From contig CALDUE010000017.1 of the NCBI GenBank assembly GCA_937923485.1, positions 1 through 47,898 of the forward strand: a stretch of DNA of 47,898 bases. The letters run 5' to 3'. The stretch is from an uncultured Saprospiraceae bacterium. Its GTDB lineage: Bacteria; Bacteroidota; Bacteroidia; Chitinophagales; Saprospiraceae. Made by a program: the position numbers and the translations under genes. This document shows positions 31,779 through 40,762 of this stretch, one piece after another (the stretch's first letter is position 1; the number at the start of each line of letters is the position of its first letter). Under the pieces are notes generated by a model that worked only from the letters and a program-made list of their open reading frames with translations, searched no databases and was not told the origin of the DNA.

Positions 31779-32867
31779 TTACTCAAGTAGGCCTTGAAAA
31801 AAAGCATCCATGTTTTTGACCGTCGTGGCGTGACTCAGCGGCCCCGCTAATCTTTGTTTTGCTGCAGCGGCTAGGTTTTGGCGTAAGCTGGAATCTTGAA
31901 TCAACTGCTCCATGGCTTGAGCTAAGGCAGAAGCGTTCCTAGGTGGAACTTTCCAACCTGATTCACCATGGATGACCAGTTCCTCGTTCCCTGGAAGATC
32001 AGTAAGCAATAAGGTAGTCCCCAGGGCCATGGCTTCTACTGCTGCTTTGGTGAGCGATTCACCACGAACAGAAGGAAGGATTTTCACGTCGGCCGCAGCA
32101 ACCAAGCGATAGACATCATCTCGAAACCCGGGATAGATGATACGTTCTGGATAACCAGATGCAGTTGCCAATTTGCGATGCTCTTCAGTATCCATTCGAC
32201 GCCCGCATAATACTAGATGAGCATTAAGTTTAGGATTAATTTGACCCATGGCTGTCAATAAATACGGGACGCCCTTGAATTTGGAGGCATTCGCCACACA
32301 GATGAGCATTGGAGCATCGAGCGGAATGCCAAGTGTGGTTTTGTCAATTGGTTCAATACCCTCATACCAAGCAAGGTCGTGCCCCTTATTGACCACCGTC
32401 GAAATGTCTTTACCGAACTTGTTGGATTGAATGTGTCGTTGAACCCCGATGTTGTTACACAGGATTGCGTCTACACGTGGATTAAGAATCTTGAGGTAGT
32501 TAAAAGGGTCGTACCAGTTGACATCCGCTGCGCAACCACGATAAACGGCAACTTTCACGGGAAGTCCTTTTGCTGCCCGAATGCCGTTTGCGATCGCACG
32601 GCTATTGTAAAGCATAAGGACATCGTACTTCTGCGCTAGAAGCTCTTGGCGGATAAGCGCTGTGGCTTCATCGTCCCTGCGTTTTACGGGATGACCGAAT
32701 AGGACTTTAATGCCGCTTTCGCGAAAACGAGTGACGTATTCAGATTCTCCATGGGTAATGATGGTGATCTCATACCCCAGTTTTTTGAGCGAGAGGTAAA
32801 TCTCAGCTTCTGGGCGAGTCGAAGACATGTGGCCGTAATAGGAAACAACAAGAATTCGAGGCAACAC
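31779..32867 (-). CDS. Glycosyltransferase family 4 protein
   Basis: GT-B fold glycosyltransferase. The N-terminal domain begins RILVVSYYGHMSSTRPEAEIYLSLKKLGYEI. The C-terminal nucleotide-sugar domain shows MLICVANASKFKGVPYLLTAM, the PSVRGESLTKAAVEAMALGTTLLLTD segment with the E-x7-E motif, and NEELVIHGESGWKVPP. Acceptor and donor are unknown, though the protein is likely involved in LPS, capsule or protein glycans. The start is GTG at 32867 (MLPRILVV). No other glycan genes are beside it. Two hairpins of the GTTTT type lie within the gene: one with a GTAA loop (31875) and one whose outer pair is C-G instead of G-C (32714). Confidence 0.88.
   Translation of the reverse strand: MLPRILVVSYYGHMSSTRPEAEIYLSLKKLGYEITIITHGESEYVTRFRESGIKVLFGHPVKRRDDEATALIRQELLAQKYDVLMLYNSRAIANGIRAAKGLPVKVAVYRGCAADVNWYDPFNYLKILNPRVDAILCNNIGVQRHIQSNKFGKDISTVVNKGHDLAWYEGIEPIDKTTLGIPLDAPMLICVANASKFKGVPYLLTAMGQINPKLNAHLVLCGRRMDTEEHRKLATASGYPERIIYPGFRDDVYRLVAAADVKILPSVRGESLTKAAVEAMALGTTLLLTDLPGNEELVIHGESGWKVPPRNASALAQAMEQLIQDSSLRQNLAAAAKQRLAGPLSHATTVKNMDAFFQGLLE
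31875..31889 (+). repeat. GTTTT-GNRA hairpin copy, GTAA loop
   Basis: GTTTT-GGC-GTAA-GCT. Antisense in the glycosyltransferase gene, reading SLRQNLA. Confidence 0.75.
32714..32728 (-). repeat. GTTTT-GNRA hairpin copy, CGC/GCG stem
   Basis: GTTTT-CGC-GAAA-GCG: the outer pair is C-G instead of G-C, a compensated change. Sense in the glycosyltransferase gene, reading RFRESG. Confidence 0.75.
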
Positions 32868-32932
32868 AGTTGAGTAAGGGGGCGAGAGGACGTTGCGAAC
32901 AACGAATACGAAAGGCGTGCTAAGGCACCAAG

Positions 32933-33397
32933 TTAGCTATCCTGAGTACATCCATCTTTACAAGTACCATATAGGTTGAGCGAGTGGCTTTCGACATTAA
33001 AGTTCATCAATTCGCCCATCATGTCTTTGATTTGTTGAATACGCGGATCACAAAACTCTAGGACCTTCCCGCAATTCGTGCAAATAATGTGGTCGTGTTG
33101 ACGTCGGCCGTGCGCGCGTTCATATCGAGCGAGGTTAGAACCGAATTGATGACGGGTGACAAGGTTGCAATTGACGAGTAGCTCGAGTGTATTGTACACC
33201 GTTGCTCGACTCACGCGATAGCTCTGCGTCTTCATGTGAATGTAGAGCGCTTCCGCGTCGAAGTGATCCGTACGTCGGTAAATTTCTTCGAGTATCGCAA
33301 ACCGCTCTGGAGTCTTTCGCTGGTTTGTCCTTTCCAAGTGAGTAGAAAACCGCTGCAATACTTCCTTGATGGTGTCTTCTAGCGCCGTGTCAACCAT
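32933..33397 (-). CDS. Fur family metal-responsive regulator
   Basis: Winged-helix repressor of the Fur/PerR/Zur family. The DNA-binding domain (about residues 20-90) includes TPERFAILEEIYRRTDHFDAEALYIHM and RVSRATVYNTLELLVNCNLV. The dimerisation domain has RRQHDHIICTNCGKVLEFCDP, a metal-binding His/Cys cluster, and a last Cys pair TCKDGC, so a structural Cys4 zinc site is likely. The spacing suits Fur or PerR; which metal or peroxide it senses cannot be read. It is the only separate metal regulator in the window and might control the binding protein/ATPase pair (inference). tRNA-Leu lies just upstream on the same strand. Confidence 0.92.
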   Translation of the reverse strand: MVDTALEDTIKEVLQRFSTHLERTNQRKTPERFAILEEIYRRTDHFDAEALYIHMKTQSYRVSRATVYNTLELLVNCNLVTRHQFGSNLARYERAHGRRQHDHIICTNCGKVLEFCDPRIQQIKDMMGELMNFNVESHSLNLYGTCKDGCTQDS

Positions 33398-33444
33398 ACT
33401 TTAATAACAGATGTCTAGCTGGGAGGTTGTATCCTTAAGGACAT

Positions 33445-33500
33445 AAAAAAAGGTTGATTGCAAGCTGCGTGACTATGTCACAAACAACTCACAACCAACC
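33445..33500 (-). terminator. Possible terminator after tRNA-Leu
   Basis: On the minus strand, after the tRNA, GGTTG and CAACC flank an inner hairpin GTGAC-ATA-GTCAC, and seven T follow. The outer stem is short and the loop branched, so the call is tentative. Confidence 0.4.
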
Positions 33501-33508
33501 ATTTAATG

Positions 33509-33592
33509 TGCGGGCGAAAGGACTCGAACCTTCACGCTTTTAAAGGCACTGGATCCTAAATCCAGCGTGTCTACCAATTTCACCACGCCCGC
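33509..33592 (-). tRNA. tRNA-Leu (anticodon UAG)
   Basis: A class II tRNA of 84 nt on the minus strand. The acceptor arms GCGGGCG and CGCCCGC pair fully with discriminator A. The anticodon stem CTGGA/TCCAG encloses the loop TTTAGGA, so the anticodon is TAG, decoding CTA/CTN leucine codons. A long variable arm (TGCCTTTAAAAGCG) precedes the T arm with GGTTCGAGTCC. CCA is not encoded. It lies 110 bases upstream of the fur start. Confidence 0.97.
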
Positions 33593-33702
33593 AGGGCTGC
33601 GATACCGTTTGTATCGGAGCGCAAAAGTAGTGATTTCTGAGAATCGAAACACAAAAATTTTTGTATTTTTCATCTACAGCTCAAACTTCTTCATTTCATC
33701 GT

Positions 33703-34419
33703 TTAAAACCAGCCTTTACGGACGCAATCCACCACCGTAGCGGTCATGTTTGCGTGCGCCGACTTTTGCAGAATATGTTGCCTGTGCGTACGAACAGTAT
33801 CTACACTAATGAAAAGAGATTCAGCTATTTGAGCGGTCTTCTTACCCTCCGCGAGAAGTTTTAGAATTTCAAGTTGTCGAGAGCTAAACGGGCAGACATC
33901 ACTATCATGCTCGAAGCCTTCCAGTCTGAGTACTCCTAAGCTTTCCTGTTCTTCTTGGCCATAGACGCGAATAATCTTTACAGGATCTATTACGGGAGTA
34001 GTGATGTCCGTCTCGGTCACAGACATCTTTGAGATGGGGCTTTCATATGTCCCGGCTGGAGTAATGACGTGTTTTATAAGACGTGTCTTACCTGCACTAC
34101 ATACTTTTCGAAATTGAATACTTGCGCTAATGTGTTTGTGTTTCCGAGCTGAAGAGTCAAATTTTTTGACCACAGCTTCACGAGCAGCAATCACAAATTC
34201 TTTATCGTCGGGATGTATCTCCTCGTTAAGCCTAGCTGGATGTTGCGCTGAATTTAGATGTGGGTTTTGGCGAAAGCTGGTTAATTCTGGCAGAAATTCA
34301 GTTAAGAATTTACAGGTTGAAAAAATGTACTTGACAGGTTCTTGAGAATCCTTCTTACTTATATCTGCCTGAGCATGATACATAGTAGGCTTGCCGATCA
34401 GCTGAGTTATATTTTTCAT
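33703..34419 (-). CDS. LuxR-type response regulator-like transcription factor
   Basis: 238-residue regulator with a C-terminal LuxR/GerE helix-turn-helix (about residues 175-235). The key stretches are FSSRQLEILKLLAEGKKTAQIAESLF and ISVDTVRTHRQHILQK. The N-terminal 165 residues do not look like a receiver domain, with no DD...K phospho-acceptor set. They resemble a PAS-like sensor (NEEIHPDDKEFVIAAREAVVKKF). I start it at the ATG at 34419 (MKNITQLIGKP); the frame is open 52 codons upstream but the residues there look random. No histidine kinase is adjacent. The relA/spoT-type gene is divergent. A GTTTT-GNRA hairpin lies in the variable N-terminal part (34264, SFRQN). Confidence 0.88.
   Translation of the reverse strand: MKNITQLIGKPTMYHAQADISKKDSQEPVKYIFSTCKFLTEFLPELTSFRQNPHLNSAQHPARLNEEIHPDDKEFVIAAREAVVKKFDSSARKHKHISASIQFRKVCSAGKTRLIKHVITPAGTYESPISKMSVTETDITTPVIDPVKIIRVYGQEEQESLGVLRLEGFEHDSDVCPFSSRQLEILKLLAEGKKTAQIAESLFISVDTVRTHRQHILQKSAHANMTATVVDCVRKGWF
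34264..34278 (+). repeat. GTTTT-GNRA hairpin copy, GGC/GCT stem
   Basis: GTTTT-GGC-GAAA-GCT. Antisense in the LuxR-type gene, reading TSFRQNP. Confidence 0.85.
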
Positions 34420-34657
34420 TTCTATTGGACTGCGTCCAGAATTGAATCTGGAAGTGATTTTGGAGTCCAAAAGATACGGGATCAAGTGCAGGAAAACGAC
34501 GTTTAGCAGCAAAGAGTAGGTCCTAATACACAAACGGTGCACAATGGTACATGAAAGGTTCTTTCGACTTCGCAAATAGCACAGGCCAACTGCCCGAAAA
34601 AGAATTTCTTTTATGTTTCACAATTGAGCATAATGACCTTAGGTTTGTTACTATACC

Positions 34658-36895
34658 ATGGCGACTCAACTGAAAGACGCTTTAGCAGCGACCGGGACGA
34701 TTGACGAGATCAAACTTATACAGAGTTCGTATCGCAAACTCCTACGCGCTATCAAGGTGGAAACTGACGCGGACGACAAAGCTCAGATTCGCTTAGCCTA
34801 CGAAGTCGCTGTGCGAGCGCACCGTAAGCAACGACGTAAATCTGGAGAGCCATATATCCTTCATCCAATAGAGGTTGCGACCATTTGCGCATGTGAAATC
34901 GGCCTCGGACCTACTGCAATCGTTGCAGCTTTGCTTCATGATGTTGTCGAGGACACGGATGTCACTTTAGAGGAAATCCGAAATCAGTTTGGACCTAAAG
35001 TGATGGCCATTGTTGATGGACTTACTAAACTAGATGGCAACCTCGCCAAGAATAGTCCGCAGGCAGAGAACTTCAGAAAAGTTGTACTCACCCTGCTTGA
35101 TGACGTCCGCGTGGTGCTCATCAAGATGGCTGATCGCATGCACAACATGCGTACACTCGGTAGTATGCCGCGTCACAAACAGCTGAAAATTGCTGGTGAA
35201 ACGGCTTATATCTACGCGCCACTTGCCCACAGGCTAGGTCTATATGCATTCAAAACCGAATTTCAGGACTTGTGCTTGAAGATTCAGGACAATGGGGCGT
35301 ATAAAGACATCGCAAAGAAGCTTCACGAAACCAAACGTGAACGCAACCGATATATCAGTGACTTCATAAGACCAGTCAAGAAGTTGGTCGATGGACTAGG
35401 CGTCGATTATCGAATCTTTGGAAGACCTAAATCGATTTATTCTATCCATCAAAAAATCGAGAATAAAGAGGTCGCCTTTGAAGACATCTTTGATCTTTTT
35501 GCTGTACGGGTAGTCATCGATGTGCCCATCAAGGACGAAAAACAAACGTGCTGGCAGATCTATTCGCTAATTACAGACATTTACCAGCCGATTCCTGAAC
35601 GGCTAAAGGATTGGGTTACTACGCCCAAGTCGAACGGATACGAAAGCCTTCACACGACGGTGATCGGTCCTAAAGGCCGTTATGTAGAAATTCAAATCCG
35701 TTCAGAACGAATGGATGATATCGCCGAGCGTGGATTTGCCGCGCACTGGAAATACAAAGGTGTTGGCGGTGGAGCTAATCGCTACGAGCCTTGGCTAGAT
35801 TCAATTCGAGAAATTCTCGATGGTGGGTCTGGTGATGCTTCAGAATTTTTGGCAGATTTTAAAACGAACTTGTTTTCTGAGGAGGTTTTCGTTTACACTC
35901 CACAAGGAGACCTTGTCAACCTTCCAAAAGGTGCGACTGCACTTGACTTCGCCTTTAGCGTCCATAGCATGGTGGGCTACCACTGTCAATCGCTGAAGGT
36001 GAATCAACGGCTGGTACCCATGGGCTACGAGCTCACCAATGGTGATCGGGTTGAAGTAATTACCAATAAGAATCAGCGCCCGAGCGAAGGCTGGTTGAAA
36101 TTCGTCGTTACAGGAAAAGCCCGCGCAAAAATTAGAAGTTCTTTGAAAGAAGAACGTCGTCGAAAAGGAGAATTTGGTAGAGAAGAACTTGAACGAAAAC
36201 TATCACATCGTAAGGTCGACTTCGAACCTGCAGTCGATGCTATCGTCAAGCATTTCAAGTTTACAAGTCCTGTCGACTTGTATTACGCATTGGCGACCGA
36301 CCAGATGTCGACCAATGACATTTTTAGAGAATTCGAAATCGAGAATGGGAAATTGATTCCTAATCCCGTGCACGAACCGAGTGTTAAGAGTCTGCCGAGC
36401 AACTCAAAGCCAAAACGCGTCCGGAAAAAAACTATCGACAAACCTCAGCTCTTAGTGAATGGAGAGTCGGCAACGCAGTACGATTTCGCCTTTGCGACCT
36501 GTTGCAATCCTGTTCAAGGTGATGACATCTTCGGTTACCTCTCAGGGACCAACTCCCTAAAGATTCACCGAACGAGCTGTAAGAATGCCGAACACTTGCT
36601 CAGCAATTATGGGTACCGAGTCTTACGCGCAGAATGGGGCATCCCTAGCGATCGGAATTTTGTCGCGAATCTTTTGATAAAAGGCATCGACTCAGGCCTA
36701 GGCGTAATCGACAGCCTTACTACTGTATTGAGTAAAAATCAATCGCTCAATATTCGCTCGATGCATATCGATGGTACGGGAGGATATTTCGAGTGCCGAA
36801 TTTCAGTAGTTGTGACCAACATTGACCAACTAGAAATCGCCATGCGTGCCCTTTCTCAATTGCCTGAAGTTGCAAGTGTGCTAAGAGAGGATTGA
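34658..36895 (+). CDS. Bifunctional (p)ppGpp synthetase/hydrolase (RelA/SpoT homologue)
   Basis: Makes and degrades the alarmone (p)ppGpp in the stringent response. The HD hydrolase domain retains HPIEVATICACEIGLGP and the catalytic HDVVEDTDV (about residue 94). The synthetase domain has GRPKSIYSIHQKIENKEV (G-loop), then LFAVRVVI and SLHTTVIGPKGRYVEIQIRS. A TGS domain (about 395-455, FVYTPQGDLVNLPKGATALDFA), a helical/zinc-finger-like region with Cys-Cys in FATCCNPVQGDD, and a C-terminal ACT domain follow. 745 residues and both intact active sites suggest the sole long RSH of this organism. The start is the ATG at 34658 (MATQLKDALAATG). Confidence 0.96.
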   Translation: MATQLKDALAATGTIDEIKLIQSSYRKLLRAIKVETDADDKAQIRLAYEVAVRAHRKQRRKSGEPYILHPIEVATICACEIGLGPTAIVAALLHDVVEDTDVTLEEIRNQFGPKVMAIVDGLTKLDGNLAKNSPQAENFRKVVLTLLDDVRVVLIKMADRMHNMRTLGSMPRHKQLKIAGETAYIYAPLAHRLGLYAFKTEFQDLCLKIQDNGAYKDIAKKLHETKRERNRYISDFIRPVKKLVDGLGVDYRIFGRPKSIYSIHQKIENKEVAFEDIFDLFAVRVVIDVPIKDEKQTCWQIYSLITDIYQPIPERLKDWVTTPKSNGYESLHTTVIGPKGRYVEIQIRSERMDDIAERGFAAHWKYKGVGGGANRYEPWLDSIREILDGGSGDASEFLADFKTNLFSEEVFVYTPQGDLVNLPKGATALDFAFSVHSMVGYHCQSLKVNQRLVPMGYELTNGDRVEVITNKNQRPSEGWLKFVVTGKARAKIRSSLKEERRRKGEFGREELERKLSHRKVDFEPAVDAIVKHFKFTSPVDLYYALATDQMSTNDIFREFEIENGKLIPNPVHEPSVKSLPSNSKPKRVRKKTIDKPQLLVNGESATQYDFAFATCCNPVQGDDIFGYLSGTNSLKIHRTSCKNAEHLLSNYGYRVLRAEWGIPSDRNFVANLLIKGIDSGLGVIDSLTTVLSKNQSLNIRSMHIDGTGGYFECRISVVVTNIDQLEIAMRALSQLPEVASVLRED

Positions 36896-36973
36896 GCTCT
36901 GGAGTACCAACGCCTTCATCTGCTAAATATGTAGTTACTTCGCGCTCAATTTTGAAGATTTAGCGCAATCCAC

Positions 36974-38443
36974 ATGTCCAACGCAAAGCTCGACCGCACG
37001 TCACCAACGGAGATCAACATCACCGTTACTCTCCAACCCGAACAATATATCAAACCTGCGAAAGCAGAATTGAATAAGCTTGCCCGAACAGCCCAGATCA
37101 AAGGGTTTCGACCTGGCAAAGTTCCAGCCTCTTACATGAAAAAACTGTACGGAGAACGTACCGTGATCGAGACTGTCAGTAAGCAAGTTGACCAAGCCAT
37201 CAACGACCTCATTAAAGAGGAAAAACTTGAGATTTTTGGTCAGCTACAACCTATCAATGAGCCTGACTTCGAAGGAATCAACTTAGATTCAGACAAGACG
37301 CTTGAATTTAAGTACACTGGTGGTTTGATGCCAACAGCAGAAGATGTTGACGTTAAAGGCCTCAAAAAAATTAGTCGCTTCGAAGTTCAACTGAGCGATG
37401 AAGAAGCGGCTCAGAAACTTGACGATGCACGAAAGCGATTCGTTGATTATACGGAGCGCGACAACATAGAGACAGAAGAAGACTTCGCAACCTTGGTGAT
37501 CACCGATGCCGAGCTCGACGCGAAGATGCTGGCTGAAGTTCCAGAAGGGGAAGAGGCTCCCAAAGAGTCACGACAGCGCTACTTCCTACGTCCGAATGAT
37601 TTGCGTACGAAAACCGCTCAGAAAAAGCTTCTTAAAAAGAAGAAGGGTGATCAGGTAACGCTCTCTCTCAAAGACCTCAACGACGATATCAAAGAGCGTT
37701 TCGATAAAGCTATCGAAGCAGACGGAGAAGCAACGTTTACCATCACTAAGGTGGATCGTGAATCGATGCCAGAGCTCAACGAAGAAACTTATAAAAAAAT
37801 CTTCGGTGAAGAAACGACGGTGAGCACCGAGCAAGAAGCCAAGGATGAATTCAGTCGTCGCTTTGCTGAAAATTCTCAGTCCAACCTCGACGATTTTGCA
37901 CTAGAGCTATTGATCGACAAGCTTGTTGAGACTAACGAGATCGATGTCCCACTGTCGGCTATCAAGCATCGCCTTGAACAAGCACGACAAGAAGAAGCTG
38001 AAGCAGCTAAAAAGGAAGAGCGTGAGCCAGAATATGCACATGAGCTGACGGAAGCTGATCGTTTTGGATTAGCTCGGAGATTGAAGTGGATGGCCTTTCG
38101 GCAAAACCTCATCAAAGCAAATGAGGTGGAACTAGACCGCGAGGATATTGATGCAGGCATTGAAGCCAATTACATCAAGCAGCTCTCTGGCATGGGAATC
38201 GATCCTGAGCAATATCGTGCGCAGTTCTTCGACATGTTTAAGAAGAACTTGCTGGAGAATCGCGAGCAAGTCATGGAAATGACGGATAGCCTCATCAATG
38301 CAAAACTCCTTCTAAAGCTTGAGTCTGAGGATGTACTTGGTAAGAAAAAGGTGGTTAGCGAAAAGGAATTCTCCGACATCATCGAAGCTTATAATAAGGA
38401 CGCTTCTTCTAAACTAGACAAGTTGCGCGAGCAAAAACTCTAA
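36974..38443 (+). CDS. tig: Trigger factor
   Basis: Ribosome-bound chaperone that receives nascent chains. The N-terminal ribosome-binding signature is GFRPGKVPASYMKKLYG (about residue 44). A divergent middle PPIase-like domain follows (about 155-255, with FVDYTERDNIETEEDFATLVITD and KKGDQVTLSLKDL), then the long helical C-terminal chaperone domain with extended Glu/Lys stretches. 489 residues is typical of Bacteroidota, which have weak FKBP motifs. No clpP/clpX follows, unlike many bacteria. It starts 78 bases after the RSH gene on the same strand and ends in a strong terminator. A perfect GTTTT-GNRA hairpin lies antisense at 38093 (AFRQNL). Confidence 0.94.
   Translation: MSNAKLDRTSPTEINITVTLQPEQYIKPAKAELNKLARTAQIKGFRPGKVPASYMKKLYGERTVIETVSKQVDQAINDLIKEEKLEIFGQLQPINEPDFEGINLDSDKTLEFKYTGGLMPTAEDVDVKGLKKISRFEVQLSDEEAAQKLDDARKRFVDYTERDNIETEEDFATLVITDAELDAKMLAEVPEGEEAPKESRQRYFLRPNDLRTKTAQKKLLKKKKGDQVTLSLKDLNDDIKERFDKAIEADGEATFTITKVDRESMPELNEETYKKIFGEETTVSTEQEAKDEFSRRFAENSQSNLDDFALELLIDKLVETNEIDVPLSAIKHRLEQARQEEAEAAKKEEREPEYAHELTEADRFGLARRLKWMAFRQNLIKANEVELDREDIDAGIEANYIKQLSGMGIDPEQYRAQFFDMFKKNLLENREQVMEMTDSLINAKLLLKLESEDVLGKKKVVSEKEFSDIIEAYNKDASSKLDKLREQKL
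38093..38107 (-). repeat. GTTTT-GNRA hairpin copy, GCC/GGC stem
   Basis: GTTTT-GCC-GAAA-GGC, fully paired. Antisense in tig, reading MAFRQNL. Confidence 0.85.
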
Positions 38444-38466
38444 GCAACTGCCATTGAAGTAAATGA

Positions 38467-38509
38467 AAAAAGCCCGTTCTCACATGCATGATGTGGGAAC
38501 GGGCTTTTT
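38467..38509 (+). terminator. Intrinsic terminator after tig
   Basis: A 19-bp stem with a single T-G wobble (arms 38467-38485 and 38491-38509), 5-base loop GCATG, ending in five T. The A-run on the other side may also stop minus-strand transcripts. Confidence 0.92.
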
Positions 38510-38559
38510 GCTGACGTTTGGTTGCCATGTAAAACAAATGATCTAAACCGAAACTAACC

Positions 38560-38763
38560 TTAGGATTTTGGCTCCCTGTGTTCTGAATTTTGGTGAGTTT
38601 TATCTGTCAAAAATGCAGTCATCAAGCCAAAAGCTAGAATACTTAGCATTGCCACTAAATGAATGGTGGATTCGAAAGGATTTCCTGCACTAAAGATTGC
38701 TAAACTGAAGATGATTAGCAGGATTGGAAAAGACGTGACGAGGCTGTTGGAGAAAGACTTCAT
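38560..38763 (-). CDS. Small hypothetical membrane protein
   Basis: 67 residues with two hydrophobic helices (SFPILLIIFSLAIFSAG and IHLVAMLSILAFGLMTAFL) and a short charged tail (DKTHQNSEHREPKS). I do not recognise a family. The hydrophobic pattern and placement just after the ECF/anti-sigma-like unit on the same strand support a real gene, but the evidence is only composition and an ATG at 38763. It could be a single-gene transcript, since a gap of 73 bases separates it from the gene upstream. Confidence 0.5.
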   Translation of the reverse strand: MKSFSNSLVTSFPILLIIFSLAIFSAGNPFESTIHLVAMLSILAFGLMTAFLTDKTHQNSEHREPKS

Positions 38764-38836
38764 GATGAAATTTTACATGTTTAATTATCTCAACACCATC
38801 TCTATTATGCTTTGTTCACGGTCTCATGAAAAAAAT

Positions 38837-40135
38837 TTAGGGTAAGCTGATGATGTAGCGCCAAGACTTGCGTTGGTAGGCAGCTGGCCAATCGGGGCCA
38901 TTCTTCAACCACTCTTTGACTTCTTTGACCGCTTCGCGGTTCTGCTTTCCCGGTCCAGACATAATTTGTCTAGGTCGGCCATACCGATTTACATCAAATT
39001 GGACCACTACCCTCTCGCCCGAAAATTCACTCTGCTTTGTAGCTACATATGCGTCAAACGCAGCATAAGCCTCTGCTTTTGGTGCGACGATCCGAAGGCC
39101 TACGTCCTTTCCTTTCAACTGGGCTGTGGGTAGAGAACTTGATACTCTCGGTAAGAAAATACGGTATTCTTCGCCAGCTGTCACGTCAAACAGAAAGCTG
39201 CTGAAGCCTTCCGCTTGAATGTCTCCGACCACCGCGTCATCAGAAACGAGTATTGAGAATTCACCTTTTTGGTCCGTCACCACTTGCTGACCGGTTTCTT
39301 CAATGGTGATCCGTGCTCCTACCACGGGCACTCCTGAAGGTTCAACCACTTCGCCGGTCACTTCTCTGGTTTTCTTGGCTGGAGCTCGCTCCATACGATA
39401 GCTACTGGTGCTTACATCGACTGTTGCGGCATCATCAGCTAACATGTCTGCATCTTTTTCGGATGCTTGCTTGCTCTCGATTGTGGACTTTGCTGCCGGT
39501 GAAACTGGTTCAGATTCATCCAGTTCAGGTAACTCAACCTCAGGAATTGGAGCATCCGCAGCATCCACCTGCATAGGGGCAGCTTTTTCCATTCGCTTTT
39601 CTACACCATCCGACTTGGAAGGAGCTACTATATCAGTAGTTGAATTTGCATTCGATGCAAGCTCCTCTTGGTTAATATCCCGCTGATTGATTTCTTTTTC
39701 TGCGCGTTGAGCACGCTTAGAGGCTGCCTCATTCTTTGCTTCATTCCTCGGTGGAGCTGAGACCACAGGCGCAGCGTCCAGTGCTTCTGGTACATTAGCA
39801 ATAGGAGCTTGCTCAGCTTCTTGAACAGTCATGTCCACAGGAGCCATGACCTTAGCCGTTTGCTGTTCAGGGCTATCATAGTTGTATAGAGTTATTCCTG
39901 CGACGAGTAAGGCCGCAATACCTGCAGCGATCGCCAACCAGCGCTGAGGACGCATATTCCGCACCACAGCCTCGGTTGTCGGCGCTGTTTCTGTCGGTAA
40001 GCTCAACCTATCTTGTATAGACTGGAGTCTCGACGCATGATCGCCAGGTACGGCCTCGAAACCTTTATTCGCCAACTCACCAAACGCATCGTCGCGCTCC
40101 GGTTGAGGATTATAGGGTGTATTGGTCTTAGGCAT
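38837..40135 (-). CDS. Membrane-spanning carboxypeptidase-regulatory/TonB-C-like protein, putative anti-sigma partner
   Basis: 432 residues from the ATG at 40135, which overlaps the end of the ECF sigma gene by 8 bases. A cytoplasmic N-terminus (about 1-65) with GDHASRLQSIQDRLSLP precedes one membrane helix (66-84). A long Ala/Glu/Lys-rich periplasmic linker (about 90-250) follows, then a CarboxypepD_reg-like beta domain (about 255-320, TGEVVEPSGVPVVGARITI). The C-terminal region (about 355-432, VVVQFDVNRYGRPRQIM and WPAAYQRKSWRYIISL) resembles a TonB C-terminal domain. The overlap and topology suggest it restrains the sigma factor and senses periplasmic events. Anti-sigma function is inferred, since no zinc HxxxCxxC motif is seen. 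Confidence 0.8.
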   Translation of the reverse strand: MPKTNTPYNPQPERDDAFGELANKGFEAVPGDHASRLQSIQDRLSLPTETAPTTEAVVRNMRPQRWLAIAAGIAALLVAGITLYNYDSPEQQTAKVMAPVDMTVQEAEQAPIANVPEALDAAPVVSAPPRNEAKNEAASKRAQRAEKEINQRDINQEELASNANSTTDIVAPSKSDGVEKRMEKAAPMQVDAADAPIPEVELPELDESEPVSPAAKSTIESKQASEKDADMLADDAATVDVSTSSYRMERAPAKKTREVTGEVVEPSGVPVVGARITIEETGQQVVTDQKGEFSILVSDDAVVGDIQAEGFSSFLFDVTAGEEYRIFLPRVSSSLPTAQLKGKDVGLRIVAPKAEAYAAFDAYVATKQSEFSGERVVVQFDVNRYGRPRQIMSGPGKQNREAVKEVKEWLKNGPDWPAAYQRKSWRYIISLP

Positions 40136-40736
40136 GGGCTTTTTTTCCTTCGAGGCAAATCTTGAGGTTGCGGCGACCATTCTGTATCGCGCTGCGCACC
40201 TTACCTATTGTCACTGAGAGTGCAGCAGCAATGTCTGCATAGCTCTCACCATTGAGATAGAAACGTTTTATACAGTCACATTGATTTACAGGGAGGGCTT
40301 CCGTGCAGGCTTCAAGTGCTTGTAAAACGGCTTCTTTCTCAATTGCCTCACCTTCTAGATGCGAAGTGTCGGCAAATTGCATATCTGCGGGGTCAAGTTC
40401 TTGCGAAATAGAAACGCTACTGGAGTCTATCGTCATGTGTGAGGCCCCACGGCGCAACACCATGAGGCAATGATTTCTAGCTAATCGGTACACCCAGGGC
40501 CTAAAATTATCGACCTGATGTTTCAGCAGCTTGATCCGAAGTTCCTCATAGATGTCGAGCGTAGCATCCTCTGCACGGGCGGCATCCTTGAAGTATTGCA
40601 AACAAAGGCCATAGATCAGTTCTAGATACCGACCATAGAGAATCCCGAGCACCGTCTGATCTTCCGATTGTCGGTATTCAATCGCGAGCTTTTCATCGCT
40701 TCGTTTGTCTTCGCGCCTTGAGCGCAGCCACGCCAT
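40128..40736 (-). CDS. ECF-type RNA polymerase sigma factor
   Basis: 202 residues. Region 2 shows LYGRYLELIYGLCLQYFKDAARAEDATLDIYEEL and FRPWVYRLARNHCLMVLRR. Region 4 shows LPVNQCDCIKRFYLNGESYADIAAAL with TIGKVRSAIQNGRRNLKI. The layout and the translational overlap with the membrane protein gene downstream make a sigma/anti-sigma-like pair likely. The start is the ATG at 40736 (MAWLRSRREDKRSDEKL). The region between the two conserved blocks is longer than usual (about 30 extra polar residues with SSSVSISQEL). The target promoters are unknown; the plug-like secreted protein gene upstream on the same strand may belong to the unit. Confidence 0.9.
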   Translation of the reverse strand: MAWLRSRREDKRSDEKLAIEYRQSEDQTVLGILYGRYLELIYGLCLQYFKDAARAEDATLDIYEELRIKLLKHQVDNFRPWVYRLARNHCLMVLRRGASHMTIDSSSVSISQELDPADMQFADTSHLEGEAIEKEAVLQALEACTEALPVNQCDCIKRFYLNGESYADIAAALSVTIGKVRSAIQNGRRNLKICLEGKKAHA

Positions 40737-40762
40737 GTGTTAAAGGTAGGCCTAAGCGGACT